Source of the DNA: Gadus chalcogrammus
Taxonomy: Eukaryota; Chordata; Actinopteri; Gadiformes; Gadidae
Length of the DNA: 64,000 nucleotides
Direction of reading: 5' to 3'
NCBI RefSeq assembly: GCF_026213295.1
Contig: NC_079423.1
Coordinates: 689,814-753,813, forward strand
This document shows positions 12,033-21,108 of the stretch, one piece after another (the stretch's first letter is position 1; every line of letters starts with the position of its first letter). Position numbers and translations under genes: made by a program. The notes under the pieces were generated by a model. The model made no database searches. It was not told the DNA's origin and worked only from the letters and a program-made list of their open reading frames with translations.

Positions 12033-13229
12033 GATTGTAACAGCTGTCCGGAATCAAACAAAGGAAGTGAGAGTTGCTCTCCTGGAGGCTAGGGAGGCTG
12101 TAAAGGATCCAGTGGCAAAAGTGGAGACTCAAGCTCTTGCTGAGGAAGTCATTTTGATTTTTGATTTGCTCTGTTGTGTGTTGTGAACTTCTTACCATCA
12201 CAAACCAGGTGAACAAGCTACTTCAATCAAGTTCGATGCAGCTTGATATTGCTGTTAGGCTCATTGACAGTGCCAAAAGTAACCTCACCAAATACAGACA
12301 GTCTGGGTTTGACGAGGCTGTGTCAACTGCTAAGGAACTCTGTGAGGCCCTGAAAATAGAACCAGAGCTTGAGCAGAAAAGACTCAGGAGCACAAAAAGG
12401 CAGTTTGCGTATGAAGCTGTTGAAGAGCCCTTCAATGATGCCCTTAAAAAGCTTGCGGTCAAATTTTTCAATAGTGTTGTGGACTCTTCTTTAATGTCAC
12501 TGCAGAAGAGGTTTGAGACCATGAATCAAGTCAAAGAAAAATATGGAGTGCTGCTTGATTTCAGCAAAGTTAATGGAATGTCCAAGGAGGACTTGAAAAA
12601 ACACTGCAATGAAGTACACAAGACACTTACGGAAAAGGGAAAAGCGGACATTGATGGACCTGAGATGCTGCAGGAAATCATCAACCTTCCTCAGCTACCA
12701 CCAAAGACATCTGCCTTGGAAATGCTGACATTTCTTCATGACAATCAGCTCCAAGAGGTGTATCCCAATCTGTGGATTGCTTTGCGAATTGCACTGACTC
12801 TCCCCGTCACAGTTGCCTCTGCTGAACGAAGCTTTTCAAAACTCAAGCTCATTAAAACATACCTGCGTTCATCGATGGGGCAGGAGCGTTTAAGTGGACT
12901 GGCCGTCATCAGCATCAATCGAGATGTGGCTCAGAAACTCTCATATGATGACCTGATTGCTGATTTTGCAGCCAGGAAATGCAGACGTGTCCCTCTGTAG
13001 GCGCTGTATTATTTTATTTATTTAAATGTTTGTTGCTATTGTTAATGCACAATTAGTGTAGTCTTTTATCAAGATTTTAATTTCTCTTATTTATTTGCAA
13101 ACATTACATGTTGAAGTTATATTGGAAATAAAGAGAAACATACCGACAATTACTGAATTGATGTCCATTTTTGGGGGGCACCACAATGCATTTGTGCTTA
13201 GGGCACCCAAATGGCTAGCGCCGGCCCTG
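12033..13229 (+). pseudogene. hAT transposase (ZMYM1-like), C-terminal part and 3' TIR
   Basis: The frame continues from the TTAA junction as IVTAVRNQTKEVRVALLEAR. It shifts once near 12165, then runs openly to a stop at 12998-13000. The C-terminal hAT dimerisation block is clear: LPVTVASAERSFSKLKLIK, then LRSSMGQERLSGLAVISINRD. The 3' end of the element is GGCTAGCGCCGGCCCTG at 13213-13229, the inverse of a CAGGGCCGGCGC hAT terminus. No matching 5' terminus is seen, so the element is 5'-damaged. Confidence 0.87.
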
Positions 13230-13440
13230 TAACCAGGCTCTTATCATTTTTAATCGATTATTCCCTTTTCCATGCAATCAACACAAACTTGTACCATATA
13301 TGTTCTGCAACATCGGTTAAACATTGTTAAAGCACCTTCATTTTAGTTATAGAATCCCAAACCACTGTTGATGAAAGGCATTTTTAAATGAAACGAAAAC
13401 AAAGGCTCATCTTTCAAACAATGCATTTCTCACAAACAGG

Positions 13441-14058
13441 CAGTGGTGGGTATAGTACTGAAAATCTATACTCAAGTAAAAGTAAAATTACTTCCTTCAA
13501 AATCTACTTTAGTAAAAGTAAATATTCCTATTGGAAAACCTACTTGAGTAAGAGTAAAAAATTACTTTGTTTTAAAGTTACTCAAATTACAAGTTACTTT
13601 ACATTTTTGTATTGGAGTGCTTGGATCAGTGAAAAGACCTAACGTGTTAGAATGCGTGAGTGAGTGAGGCAGAGAAAGAGATGCTCTCCTAAAACATTTC
13701 TTCACAAGTTGTACAACAAAAGCAATATGTACAACAAAAAATGTAATTTCATTTCAAACAAATTTGCATTAAGCTCTGTGCATGTGACAAAAGGCAAGAG
13801 CTTTGTAGGAACACAACCAATTAAACACAAACGAGACTGACTTGGTTGGCTGATTGGGCAATCAGATTTATCCAGCCTACGCACATAGCATGCACGCACA
13901 CTCACAGAGCCAGACACGACAATGACAAACAAGTTTTGTGAGTGGTCTGCAGAATACAGTGTAACATAGTATCTTTAGAATTATATAAACTATACGTGGA
14001 CCGTAACTCCGCACCCCCTGGCGAAAATATCTTCCTGCGCGTCTGCATCCATCCAAAA
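13441..14058. mobile_element. Left part of a hAT-like MITE (CAGTGGTGGGTATAGTACT end)
   Basis: It starts with CAGTGGTGGGTATAGTACT followed by repeated ACTCAAGTAAAAGTAAAATTACTT-like sequence, the pattern of a common fish non-autonomous hAT family. The presumed right part, with the inverse words (ACTTGAGTAAGAGTAAAATTAC), lies at 25370-25490, beyond an 11-kb insertion. No gene is recognisable. Confidence 0.65.
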
Positions 14059-14062
14059 TTAA

Positions 14063-14240
14063 GTTCTGACTTTATTCTCAGAATTCTGAGAATAAAGTCA
14101 GAATTCTGACTTTAATCTCAGAATTCTGAGAATAAAGTCAGAATTCTGACATTAATCTCAGAATTCTGAGATAAAAAGTCAGAATTCTGACATTAATCTC
14201 AGAATTCTGAGAAAAAAGTCAGAATTCTGACTTTAAAGTC
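14063..14240. repeat. AGAATTCTGA satellite array, left arm
   Basis: Palindromic units of the type CAGAATTCTGAGAATAAAGT and CAGAATTCTGACTTTAATCT repeat about every 20 bp. Each unit is itself a hairpin centred on GAATTC. The right-hand counterpart lies at 24842-25168. Confidence 0.9.
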
Positions 14241-14366
14241 AGAACTACAGGTATCTGTAAGGACCAACCTCCGTGGGAGAGACACTTTGCTTTATGCAGT
14301 AAGAGGAAACCTATGGAAAGCCAAGAAGGCCACAATCCGGCCCTAGAATGGCGCGGTAAAAGTGCA

Positions 14367-14776
14367 CGTCCCATAGCCAACTCACCAAGCTCACCAAGTC
14401 CAGTATTCAGAATTCAAAGCATTTATTCACAAATACGTTCTATTTTTTTGACAAGCGGAGCCGACAGTCCTGTGCAAGTAGGCCTATGCAAATTAGCCAT
14501 GTGAGCTAAACAGAAGATAGACTCAATGTATAGAACTGATTGTTGTGCATTGTTGTAGATATGTAGGCTGGTTAGTTGTGGTTGTTTGTGGTCTTAGTGA
14601 AACAGCTTTGCCTTGGAGTTGGAGAAGTTGGAGTGATTGTGTGAATGTGCGAGAGAGAGCGCACCTGCCGTGGTGATGTTGGGCTTGTTGTGGGCTTATA
14701 TGTGATCAATGATGTATCTGTCTGATCGTATTAGCTGTAGATGGATGGTTAAATGTGGGGAAGAAGACGACAGCCT
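14367..14776. other. Interior sequence upstream of the provirus; likely 5' part of the LINE
   Basis: No gene is seen. Across the provirus, the GCCT at 14773-14776 continues as CCACGCGGCC at 21079, so this stretch and the LINE at 21.1-24.2 kb were contiguous before the provirus inserted. It is therefore probably LINE 5' untranslated sequence, at least in its right half. The LINE start is not visible. Confidence 0.5.
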
Positions 14777-15250
14777 TGTAGAATGTTGGTGTATTTTAGT
14801 GTCTCTCTTATTGTTCACATTTCTAGTCTAGGAACAGGCCAGGGCCTCTCATACTGATACAAGGTGTTCTGCCATTGTTATGTTCAACAAGGTTGAACCG
14901 ACCTGGTCCTCCGGGACATAGCCAGGGCCAGGGGCCTTATCAGTGCGAGAGTGCGTCTGTTCTCTTGTTATTCATATATCCCCTTTTTGTATAATACTCG
15001 CCCCAACCCTTTGGTTCGACGAGTAGAGGGTTTCGACAGCCAAGGAACAAGTCATCGACCACCGGGTCCACTATAGATTATTCAACCTAAATCTGTATCT
15101 CGCTGTACATCCTGGAATAAACCATCTATTCAACCCTCTAATCCAACCTGTCAAGCTGCTTTGATTTCGACTTCAAGAATTACTACTACGACTGAAAATA
15201 CACAACGCAGAGTCTGTCCGAACAGTTTAGAAATAAGCTGAAATCTAACA
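14777..15250 (+). repeat. 5' LTR of the endogenous retrovirus
   Basis: It begins TGTAGAATGTTGG and ends GAAATCTAACA. A TATA-like TTTGTATAATA lies at about 14995 and an AATAAA polyadenylation signal at 15117. It matches the 3' LTR at 20601-21074 in length and, by eye, in sequence. Confidence 0.93.
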
Positions 15251-15252
15251 TT

Positions 15253-15264
15253 TGGTGCCGTGAC
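15253..15264 (+). promoter_or_regulatory. Primer-binding site (tRNA-His type)
   Basis: TGGTGCCGTGAC begins 2 bp after the 5' LTR and matches the first 12 bases of a histidine-tRNA primer-binding site. The following bases (ACCG) diverge from it, so the match is partial. Confidence 0.7.
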
Positions 15265-15673
15265 ACCGTCTTGAAGAGAGAGGAGTGAGAAGACGATTGC
15301 CTCTGAAGATTGCCCTGTGACCGAGAAGAGCGCGCGCCCTGCCTGGGAAGACGTCTGATCAACGCCTGACCTGCCGAGGGACCCGCATCCACAACGCGGC
15401 TGAACCAGCGCATCTCCATGCACCACGTGGGAATCAACGGTGACTGAATCTCATTCCACACTCTTGACCAAGGGAAAAGAACAAGAAAGTAATCTTAAAA
15501 TAATCTACACACACATAACTGTGATTATTATTATTTGTTTTACTATTAGGCTGCACTACATTTGCTGAGTAATGAAGTTGTGTCATTAAGAGCTTGACGA
15601 AGTGAGAACCTGTATTAGTGTTTAAGAGCTCAATAATCACTGAATATACGCTGTATGACTGGGAAAGACACGT

Positions 15674-15856
15674 GTATCTGGGTTAGATTCCTAGAATCTG
15701 GGTTAGATTCCTAGAGTCTGGGTTAGATTCCTAGAATAGGTGAATCTGGGTTAGATTCCTAGAGTCTGGGTTAGATTCCTAGAATAGGTGTATCTGGGTT
15801 AGATTCCTAGAATCTGGGTTCGATTCCTAGAATCTGGGTTAGATTCCTAGAATATA
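15674..15856 (+). repeat. Tandem repeat in the proviral leader
   Basis: Eight copies of a 20-bp unit, ATCTGGGTTAGATTCCTAGA, occur with small variants. Two of the intervals carry an extra ATAGGTGA/T. The array lies between the primer-binding site and gag, where packaging signals usually reside. A second repeat, GATCCCCGCCGAGGAATCAC, is present twice at 16050-16100. Confidence 0.92.
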
Positions 15857-16247
15857 AATTGTCAAGTGATTTGTTCATCTTTGCTAGTTTGTCAATGTTG
15901 ATACGTGTCCTGAATATAACTTAAGACGTTTGGTTTGCTCAGGGGTTTTGTTTTACAACTTCAGACAAGGAGTGAAACCGTATTTGTATTGAATTCACTG
16001 GTGAGGTTACATGAATCGCTAGAGTTTTTTGTTTGTGCTATGTTGTTTTGATCCCCGCCGAGGAATCACATATTGTTTTTGATCCCCGCCGAGGAATCAC
16101 ATATATTGTTTTATATTGAAGAAGGAAAAAGTGTGCCATCATCTGTTGTTGGCATACCGAGCTCCGTGGGAGGCGTCTATTTGTTTCTTTCTAAGCAGCG
16201 ATTGGTCGCTAGTTTTAGTTACTTTACAGATAGAAAAAGATAGAAAA

Positions 16248-18347
16248 ATGCCGAAAGGTAAAGGCAGGAAGAAGGAAGAGCAGGAGGAAAAAGATGGCAA
16301 TCAAAGTCAAAGTCCCAATGCATCCGAACGAAAAGAACAAGATTCTTTTGAAATGGAGGTTAGAGAGATTGATATTTATTCAATTAGTGAGACTCTGTCT
16401 AGATTCTTCAACGACAGACATGATTTGCAAGGAACCGAAAATAAACTTCGCCTAACATATGAGATAACGATGGACCCCCAAACTAAACGCTGGCCAAAGG
16501 AATCGATCTGGATGGTTTTCAAAGACTGGGTCAAGAAGACTAGACGAAGTGAACCAGTTGGGTTGTTACTATTGTCTCAGTGTAAGCGCTACTTTATCAA
16601 GCATGTCAGCAACAAAAAGAGAGATGAATTGGAAAAGACCACTGCTCACTATGAAGATGCTCTGGGAAAGACAAGAGAGCAAGTCAAACTGCTTGCCGAT
16701 GAAATTCGTTTGTTAAAGGATGAATTGACTCGGGAGAGAGACCTACACCAGACGCTAGTCAGAGAAGGACTGATAGCGGCCCGCCCCCTCGACTCAGGGC
16801 CCCCAAGGGGGGGTGACCAAGGCAACGGAGGAGGAGTTTTGGGAGTCTATGGTCGCATGTACCCCACACTGCCATCGTGTGGCCCAGATGGGGAATACAT
16901 CTTCCCGATGCAGCCATCATCGCCACCTGGTGGTTTACAGGAGTCAAGACACAGTGTTCTCTCAGCCGTCAACAGCTTTATAGGCGAGTACCCGGTCATC
17001 TGCAGTACCCCCCACGTGCCACAGAAGGGAAATCCATCTGCCCCACCTGACTATGCTAATTATGATGCGACCCAGATCCCACAACAATTTCCCCAATTCT
17101 CCCCTGTCCCACCACATTCCTTCCTTCAACATCCGAACCCCCGGGTACAGCAACCCCACGCGGAGAGGTCTGGAGCAGTGACTAAGAATGAGTCACTCAA
17201 TGGAGGATTTGATGACAACATACAACCGCACTGCAGCGTGATGGGAGGCGCTGTCACACCACACATCAAGACCACATCCAAGGAAGAGGAGAGTGAAGAA
17301 GAAGACAAAGAGGGAGAGCGTCGTCGCAAGTCTGCCCACAAGAGGGCAGTGAGCATTGCCTGTCTGAACAAGGTTGATGAGGAAGACGAAATAGTTAACC
17401 TCAGGCCCTTGAAGAAGATAGAAAGCGCTGAGGGACGCACAATCCTCTATGAACCCTCCAGCCCGAAGAACATCGAGAAATGGAGTGCGGATATCGAGCA
17501 CCCAAAGAAAGCAGGCCTACAGCCATGGATGAAACTGAAACAACTGATGCTTCTGTACGAACTCCACCCCTACGATGGGCTTGCCATATTGTTCAAACAC
17601 CTGAGCAGCACTGAGCGCACCCAGATTCGATACGATGTGGAAGATGCCATAGGAGAAGACGGCATGAGACCAGAGAAGGGATGGGAGGCCATAAAGGCGT
17701 GGATCCAAAAGCACTCCAAGGCACAGGTCAACTGGACAACAATCACACGTTGTTTGCAGAAGGAAGACGAGAGTCTGGACCAGTTCAACGAGCGCTTCTT
17801 CGAATGTTATTTGCTGCACTCAGGCCAAACTGAATATGATATGGACACCATCGACCAGTCACAGGACTTGCCTTTGAAGACCATGTACCTCCAGCAGGTA
17901 CTGCCGGAGATCCGAAGGGGAGTAAAGTCAAGGTTTCCCGGCTGGGACAACCGAAGCAGCACAATGGCAGAGATCAAGGAATTCGGAGAAAAGGTGGATC
18001 GAGATGAAGAAGTCAGAATTCGATTCCTGGCGGACGAGAAGAAGGGAATGGCAAGGGAACGAGAAAGATTCCCCCAGCCCAACAGAGACAGAGAAAGATT
18101 CCCCCAGTTCGACGGGCAGAGAGTACCTCGACCATGCCACAACTGTGGACAAACTGGACACTGGATAAGAGAATGTAAAGCCCCTCTAAAGATGTCCCGT
18201 GAGCGCCCCAACGAGAAACCAGGGAACGAAAACCGCTCAGACAAAATGAAGGAACTATTGAAGAAATTACAGTCGCAAAGTGGTGAAGAACTCAGCCGCA
18301 TATACGATTCAATGTCGGAAACCAACAATAACACAGACTTGGAATGA
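16248..18347 (+). CDS. gag: Retroviral Gag polyprotein, open (699 aa)
   Basis: The structural polyprotein that assembles the virus-like particle. I chose the ATG at 16248 because the frame upstream of it has no other ATG. The N-terminus is lysine-rich (MPKGKGRKKEEQ). A coiled-coil-like stretch lies near residues 120-170. A proline-rich middle carries overlapping PSAP and PPDY late-domain motifs near residue 265. A capsid core follows (PWMKLKQLMLLYELHPYDG, then a major-homology-like QKEDESLDQFNERF near 505). A single CCHC zinc knuckle, C-X2-C-X4-H-X4-C, sits at about 630-643. No N-terminal glycine for myristoylation is seen. The frame is intact and ends in TGA, with no protease or polymerase frame downstream. 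Confidence 0.93.
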   Translation: MPKGKGRKKEEQEEKDGNQSQSPNASERKEQDSFEMEVREIDIYSISETLSRFFNDRHDLQGTENKLRLTYEITMDPQTKRWPKESIWMVFKDWVKKTRRSEPVGLLLLSQCKRYFIKHVSNKKRDELEKTTAHYEDALGKTREQVKLLADEIRLLKDELTRERDLHQTLVREGLIAARPLDSGPPRGGDQGNGGGVLGVYGRMYPTLPSCGPDGEYIFPMQPSSPPGGLQESRHSVLSAVNSFIGEYPVICSTPHVPQKGNPSAPPDYANYDATQIPQQFPQFSPVPPHSFLQHPNPRVQQPHAERSGAVTKNESLNGGFDDNIQPHCSVMGGAVTPHIKTTSKEEESEEEDKEGERRRKSAHKRAVSIACLNKVDEEDEIVNLRPLKKIESAEGRTILYEPSSPKNIEKWSADIEHPKKAGLQPWMKLKQLMLLYELHPYDGLAILFKHLSSTERTQIRYDVEDAIGEDGMRPEKGWEAIKAWIQKHSKAQVNWTTITRCLQKEDESLDQFNERFFECYLLHSGQTEYDMDTIDQSQDLPLKTMYLQQVLPEIRRGVKSRFPGWDNRSSTMAEIKEFGEKVDRDEEVRIRFLADEKKGMARERERFPQPNRDRERFPQFDGQRVPRPCHNCGQTGHWIRECKAPLKMSRERPNEKPGNENRSDKMKELLKKLQSQSGEELSRIYDSMSETNNNTDLE

Positions 18348-18896
18348 CACTCGTTAGATTTGGCACGCAATCTAACTGATACGGGGTGAAGAGTAGGGAG
18401 TGTTTGAGTGTTTGTTATTTTCATTCCTTTATTTTCACGAGAGGTTAGTTTCGGAAGATGCTAGGACTTTTGTCACCACCTCTCTAAGTTCATGTTGGTT
18501 CCTTCTTGACACAACTGCTCAGCTTTAGAACTTTTTGTTTGTTTTGTTTTATTTTTGAACAAAGGTTCAATCATTCATTCATTCACACAAGGTTTATTGA
18601 GAACTATGACTGATTACTGATTACTGATATAACCATTTTCGAATCAAGCGATTTAATCATTTTTCATTGTTTAACGAATCATTAAGACAATGACAAACCA
18701 TAGTTGATTATTATTACTGTTGGAGGCTGTGACAATGCCTCCCCCATGTCTGATACTGCACTTTTTCTTTGCCTAGGAGTGTTCGTCCTGACGCCCTACT
18801 ACGAACTTTCATCCTCATCCCCCATCACACCTGCGGTGGCCATCCATCAACTTGAAAAGAACTCTGTTGCGACTGCTACTCAAAACCAACTGAGTC
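18348..18896 (+). other. Non-coding junction where pol is missing; probable env splice acceptor
   Basis: No protease, reverse transcriptase, RNase H or integrase motif is seen in any frame. A strong acceptor-like tract, CTTTTTCTTTGCCTAG, ends at 18776, 121 bp before the env ATG, and could serve a spliced env mRNA. The boundaries of the lost pol cannot be placed by eye. Confidence 0.7.
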
Positions 18897-20255
18897 ATGA
18901 TGTTACCAGTATTGTTTGGGATGTTGTTGTGCCATCTATTTACAGGGGGAAATTGTTCATTTGACAGCCATGATGTAATCCACAAAGATAACACATTTTT
19001 ACAAACTGCCCATGGGTTAGCTAAGGCTAAAGGGGAGCAGTCATGTTGGGTTTGTGGGCTTATGCCAGCTTCATCTCAGGTATATCCATACCTCGCTGTC
19101 CCGTTCACCATCCCCGAGTATGTTGCAGCTTATAAACATGAAGTCATCGGAGGTAACCCTAGATCTGGATCTGTAGCAGCACCACAGGTTTCCTATTACA
19201 CTGTCCCAATGGATGCAGGTCCCCCAGTTAAGATCAAATTGAGCTATGCTCCTAAGGGTGTAATTTGTTGGACCAATGAAGGAAAGGGGCGGGAGATGGG
19301 TAAGAGTGTGTGTTCATATTCAGCTATTGTGGGCCAGAAACAGGTTTCCATATCAGAAAAGAATCTTTTGGTGAATGTCCCCCTACCCCCAGTAACCCGC
19401 GTTCCTGGTGATTCACCTGGCCAAACGATTGCCACTGATGCCTTACCTGCGGTAAATGGGACCATGTTTGTGTGTGGACAGGACGCTTATTCATATCTGC
19501 CTCCTAATTGGAGTGGTTCATGTTATGTCGCCTATATAGTGCCAGCTTTGGAGATTGTGTCAGAGGAACATTTGAAGAGTAATGCTACAATTAGATCTAA
19601 GCGTGCAGTTGCTACTCCAACTCAGAGAGTCTTTGCTGCTATCATTCCAAACTATGGCGTCACAATTGCTCTGGATGAGATTAGAGATTTAGTACATATT
19701 ATTGACGCTATAGCGAACGATTCCAGCCATGGCCTGACTGATCTTAATCATGAATTGTACGGGCTTAGAACAATGATTTTCCAACATCAGTATCTATTGG
19801 ACTTCCTTGCTGTGCATCTTGGAGGGTACTGTTTCTTTATCAAGCGCCATTTACACCAGAGATGTTGCACATACGTCCCCGATGCGTCTACGAATGTGTC
19901 TAATTATGTTCATGACATCTATGATAATGTGGCCAGGCTGAAGTCGGAAACGGCGGGTTGGTCTTTGGGAGGATGGCTAAGTGGGTTGGGTGGATCCATG
20001 TTTTCTCAGATAGTCCAAATCTTACAGCCGTTTGTCCTTCCCGTTATTATGCTCTATGTGGTCGTCAAGATAGCTCTCTGTGCGTTTCACCGAATGACCG
20101 CCCCCCGACCGACCCCCCCAGGGACTGCCCCGATCTTGTTAGCCCCCCTTAGGGTGGCTGTGTTAGAGAGCCCACCCCATCGCAAGGTCTGGTGCCCCAA
20201 ACTTCGCAACGTCTCTAAGGCTAGGCCTTCCACTGAGGCCATTAATTTTGTTTAG
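18897..20255 (+). CDS. env: Retroviral envelope glycoprotein, open (452 aa)
   Basis: A surface and transmembrane precursor with class I fusion layout. Residues 1-20 form a hydrophobic signal peptide. The surface subunit has a CWVC (CXXC) motif at residues 50-53 and N-glycosylation sites such as NGT and NWS. A furin-type RSKR at 233-236 precedes a hydrophobic AVATPTQ region. The transmembrane subunit has heptad-like helices, an LDFLAVHLGGYC stretch and cysteines at 312, 323 and 324, spaced C-X10-CC rather than the usual C-X6-CC. A hydrophobic anchor lies at about 370-398, followed by a tail of about 50 residues. The surface subunit is short. The gene has no stops and overlaps nothing. Whether it is expressed or fusogenic cannot be told. 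Confidence 0.9.
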   Translation: MMLPVLFGMLLCHLFTGGNCSFDSHDVIHKDNTFLQTAHGLAKAKGEQSCWVCGLMPASSQVYPYLAVPFTIPEYVAAYKHEVIGGNPRSGSVAAPQVSYYTVPMDAGPPVKIKLSYAPKGVICWTNEGKGREMGKSVCSYSAIVGQKQVSISEKNLLVNVPLPPVTRVPGDSPGQTIATDALPAVNGTMFVCGQDAYSYLPPNWSGSCYVAYIVPALEIVSEEHLKSNATIRSKRAVATPTQRVFAAIIPNYGVTIALDEIRDLVHIIDAIANDSSHGLTDLNHELYGLRTMIFQHQYLLDFLAVHLGGYCFFIKRHLHQRCCTYVPDASTNVSNYVHDIYDNVARLKSETAGWSLGGWLSGLGGSMFSQIVQILQPFVLPVIMLYVVVKIALCAFHRMTAPRPTPPGTAPILLAPLRVAVLESPPHRKVWCPKLRNVSKARPSTEAINFV

Positions 20256-20588
20256 AGGAACGGAACCACTTTCTTCTGCTGGGAACAATGGAAGCTATTG
20301 AAGAATGGTGGAGCTTCACTGCCAAGCAGAGGGAGGGGCCTGGACAGTTGACCTTCTTGATTCTTTAAATTTTTTATCTGTTTTGGTTTAATCATGTGTA
20401 ACCTAATGAGTTTGTTATTTTCTTTATTATAGTGGCCTACACCTGGTTTACTTGTGTATGATTTGAATTTACTTGTCTTTTGCCTTTTATGCTTTCTTTC
20501 ATTGATTTAGTTAATTATTAATGGGTCACCAGAAAATACACTGAATTCTCTTTTGGTGGGTGATCTTTAAACTATGTTTAGTATGATC

Positions 20589-20600
20589 AAGAGGGAGGAA
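20589..20600 (+). promoter_or_regulatory. Polypurine tract
   Basis: AAGAGGGAGGAA directly abuts the 3' LTR at 20601, the expected plus-strand primer position. Confidence 0.88.
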
Positions 20601-21074
20601 TGTAGAATGTTGGTGTATTTTAGTGTCTCTCTTATTGTTCACATTTCTAGTCTAGGAACAGGCCAGGGCCTCTCATACTGATACAAGGTGTTCTGCCATT
20701 GTTATGTTCAACAAGGTTGAACCGACCTGGTCCTCCGGGACATAGCCAGGGCCAGGGGCCTTATCAGTGCGAGAGTGCGTCTGTTCTCTTGTTATTCATA
20801 TATCCCCTTTTTGTATAATACTCGCCCCAACCCTTTGGTTCGACGAGTAGAGGGTTTCGACAGCCAAGGAACAAGTCATCGACCACCGGGTCCACTATAG
20901 ATTATTCAACCTAAATCTGTATCTCGCTGTACATCCTGGAATAAACCATCTATTCAACCCTCTAATCCAACCTGTCAAGCTGCTTTGATTTCGACTTCAA
21001 GAATTACTACTACGACTGAAAATACACAACGCAGAGTCTGTCCGAACAGTTTAGAAATAAGCTGAAATCTAACA
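20601..21074 (+). repeat. 3' LTR of the endogenous retrovirus
   Basis: It matches the 5' LTR base for base as far as I can read. The flank after it starts GCCT, matching the bases before the 5' LTR. Confidence 0.93.
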
Positions 21075-21108
21075 GCCTCCACGCGGCCTCCTCTGCAAGT
21101 AATGAGAT

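Larger units (their letters stand above)
14777..21074 (+). mobile_element. Endogenous retrovirus with paired LTRs, gag and env, lacking pol
   Basis: Two 474-bp LTRs that look identical by eye (14777-15250 and 20601-21074) bound a 5.35-kb interior. Each starts TG and ends CA. GCCT flanks both sides, giving a 4-bp target duplication as in gammaretrovirus-like proviruses. A primer-binding site follows the 5' LTR and a polypurine tract precedes the 3' LTR. The interior has an open gag and an open env, but only about 550 non-coding bases where about 3 kb of protease, reverse transcriptase and integrase would be expected. Matching LTRs imply recent insertion, so the missing enzymes were probably supplied in trans, or the assembly lost pol. 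Confidence 0.92.

Noticed and set aside
15674..15856. Repeat array with spacer-like ATAGGTGA interruptions
   Set aside because: Most units are directly adjacent and the interruptions are nearly identical to each other. It is a tandem repeat in a retroviral leader.
16116..16247. N-terminal extension of gag by 44 codons
   Set aside because: The upstream frame begins with TTG, not ATG, and its sequence is hydrophobic and unlike a Gag start. The ATG at 16248 is preferred.
17807..18424. 205-codon minus frame opposite gag
   Set aside because: Shadow of the open gag frame on the other strand, with no recognisable domain.
18704..18964. Small frame upstream of env as a pol remnant or accessory gene
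   Set aside because: No motif is recognisable, and it overlaps the probable env splice acceptor and signal peptide in another frame.
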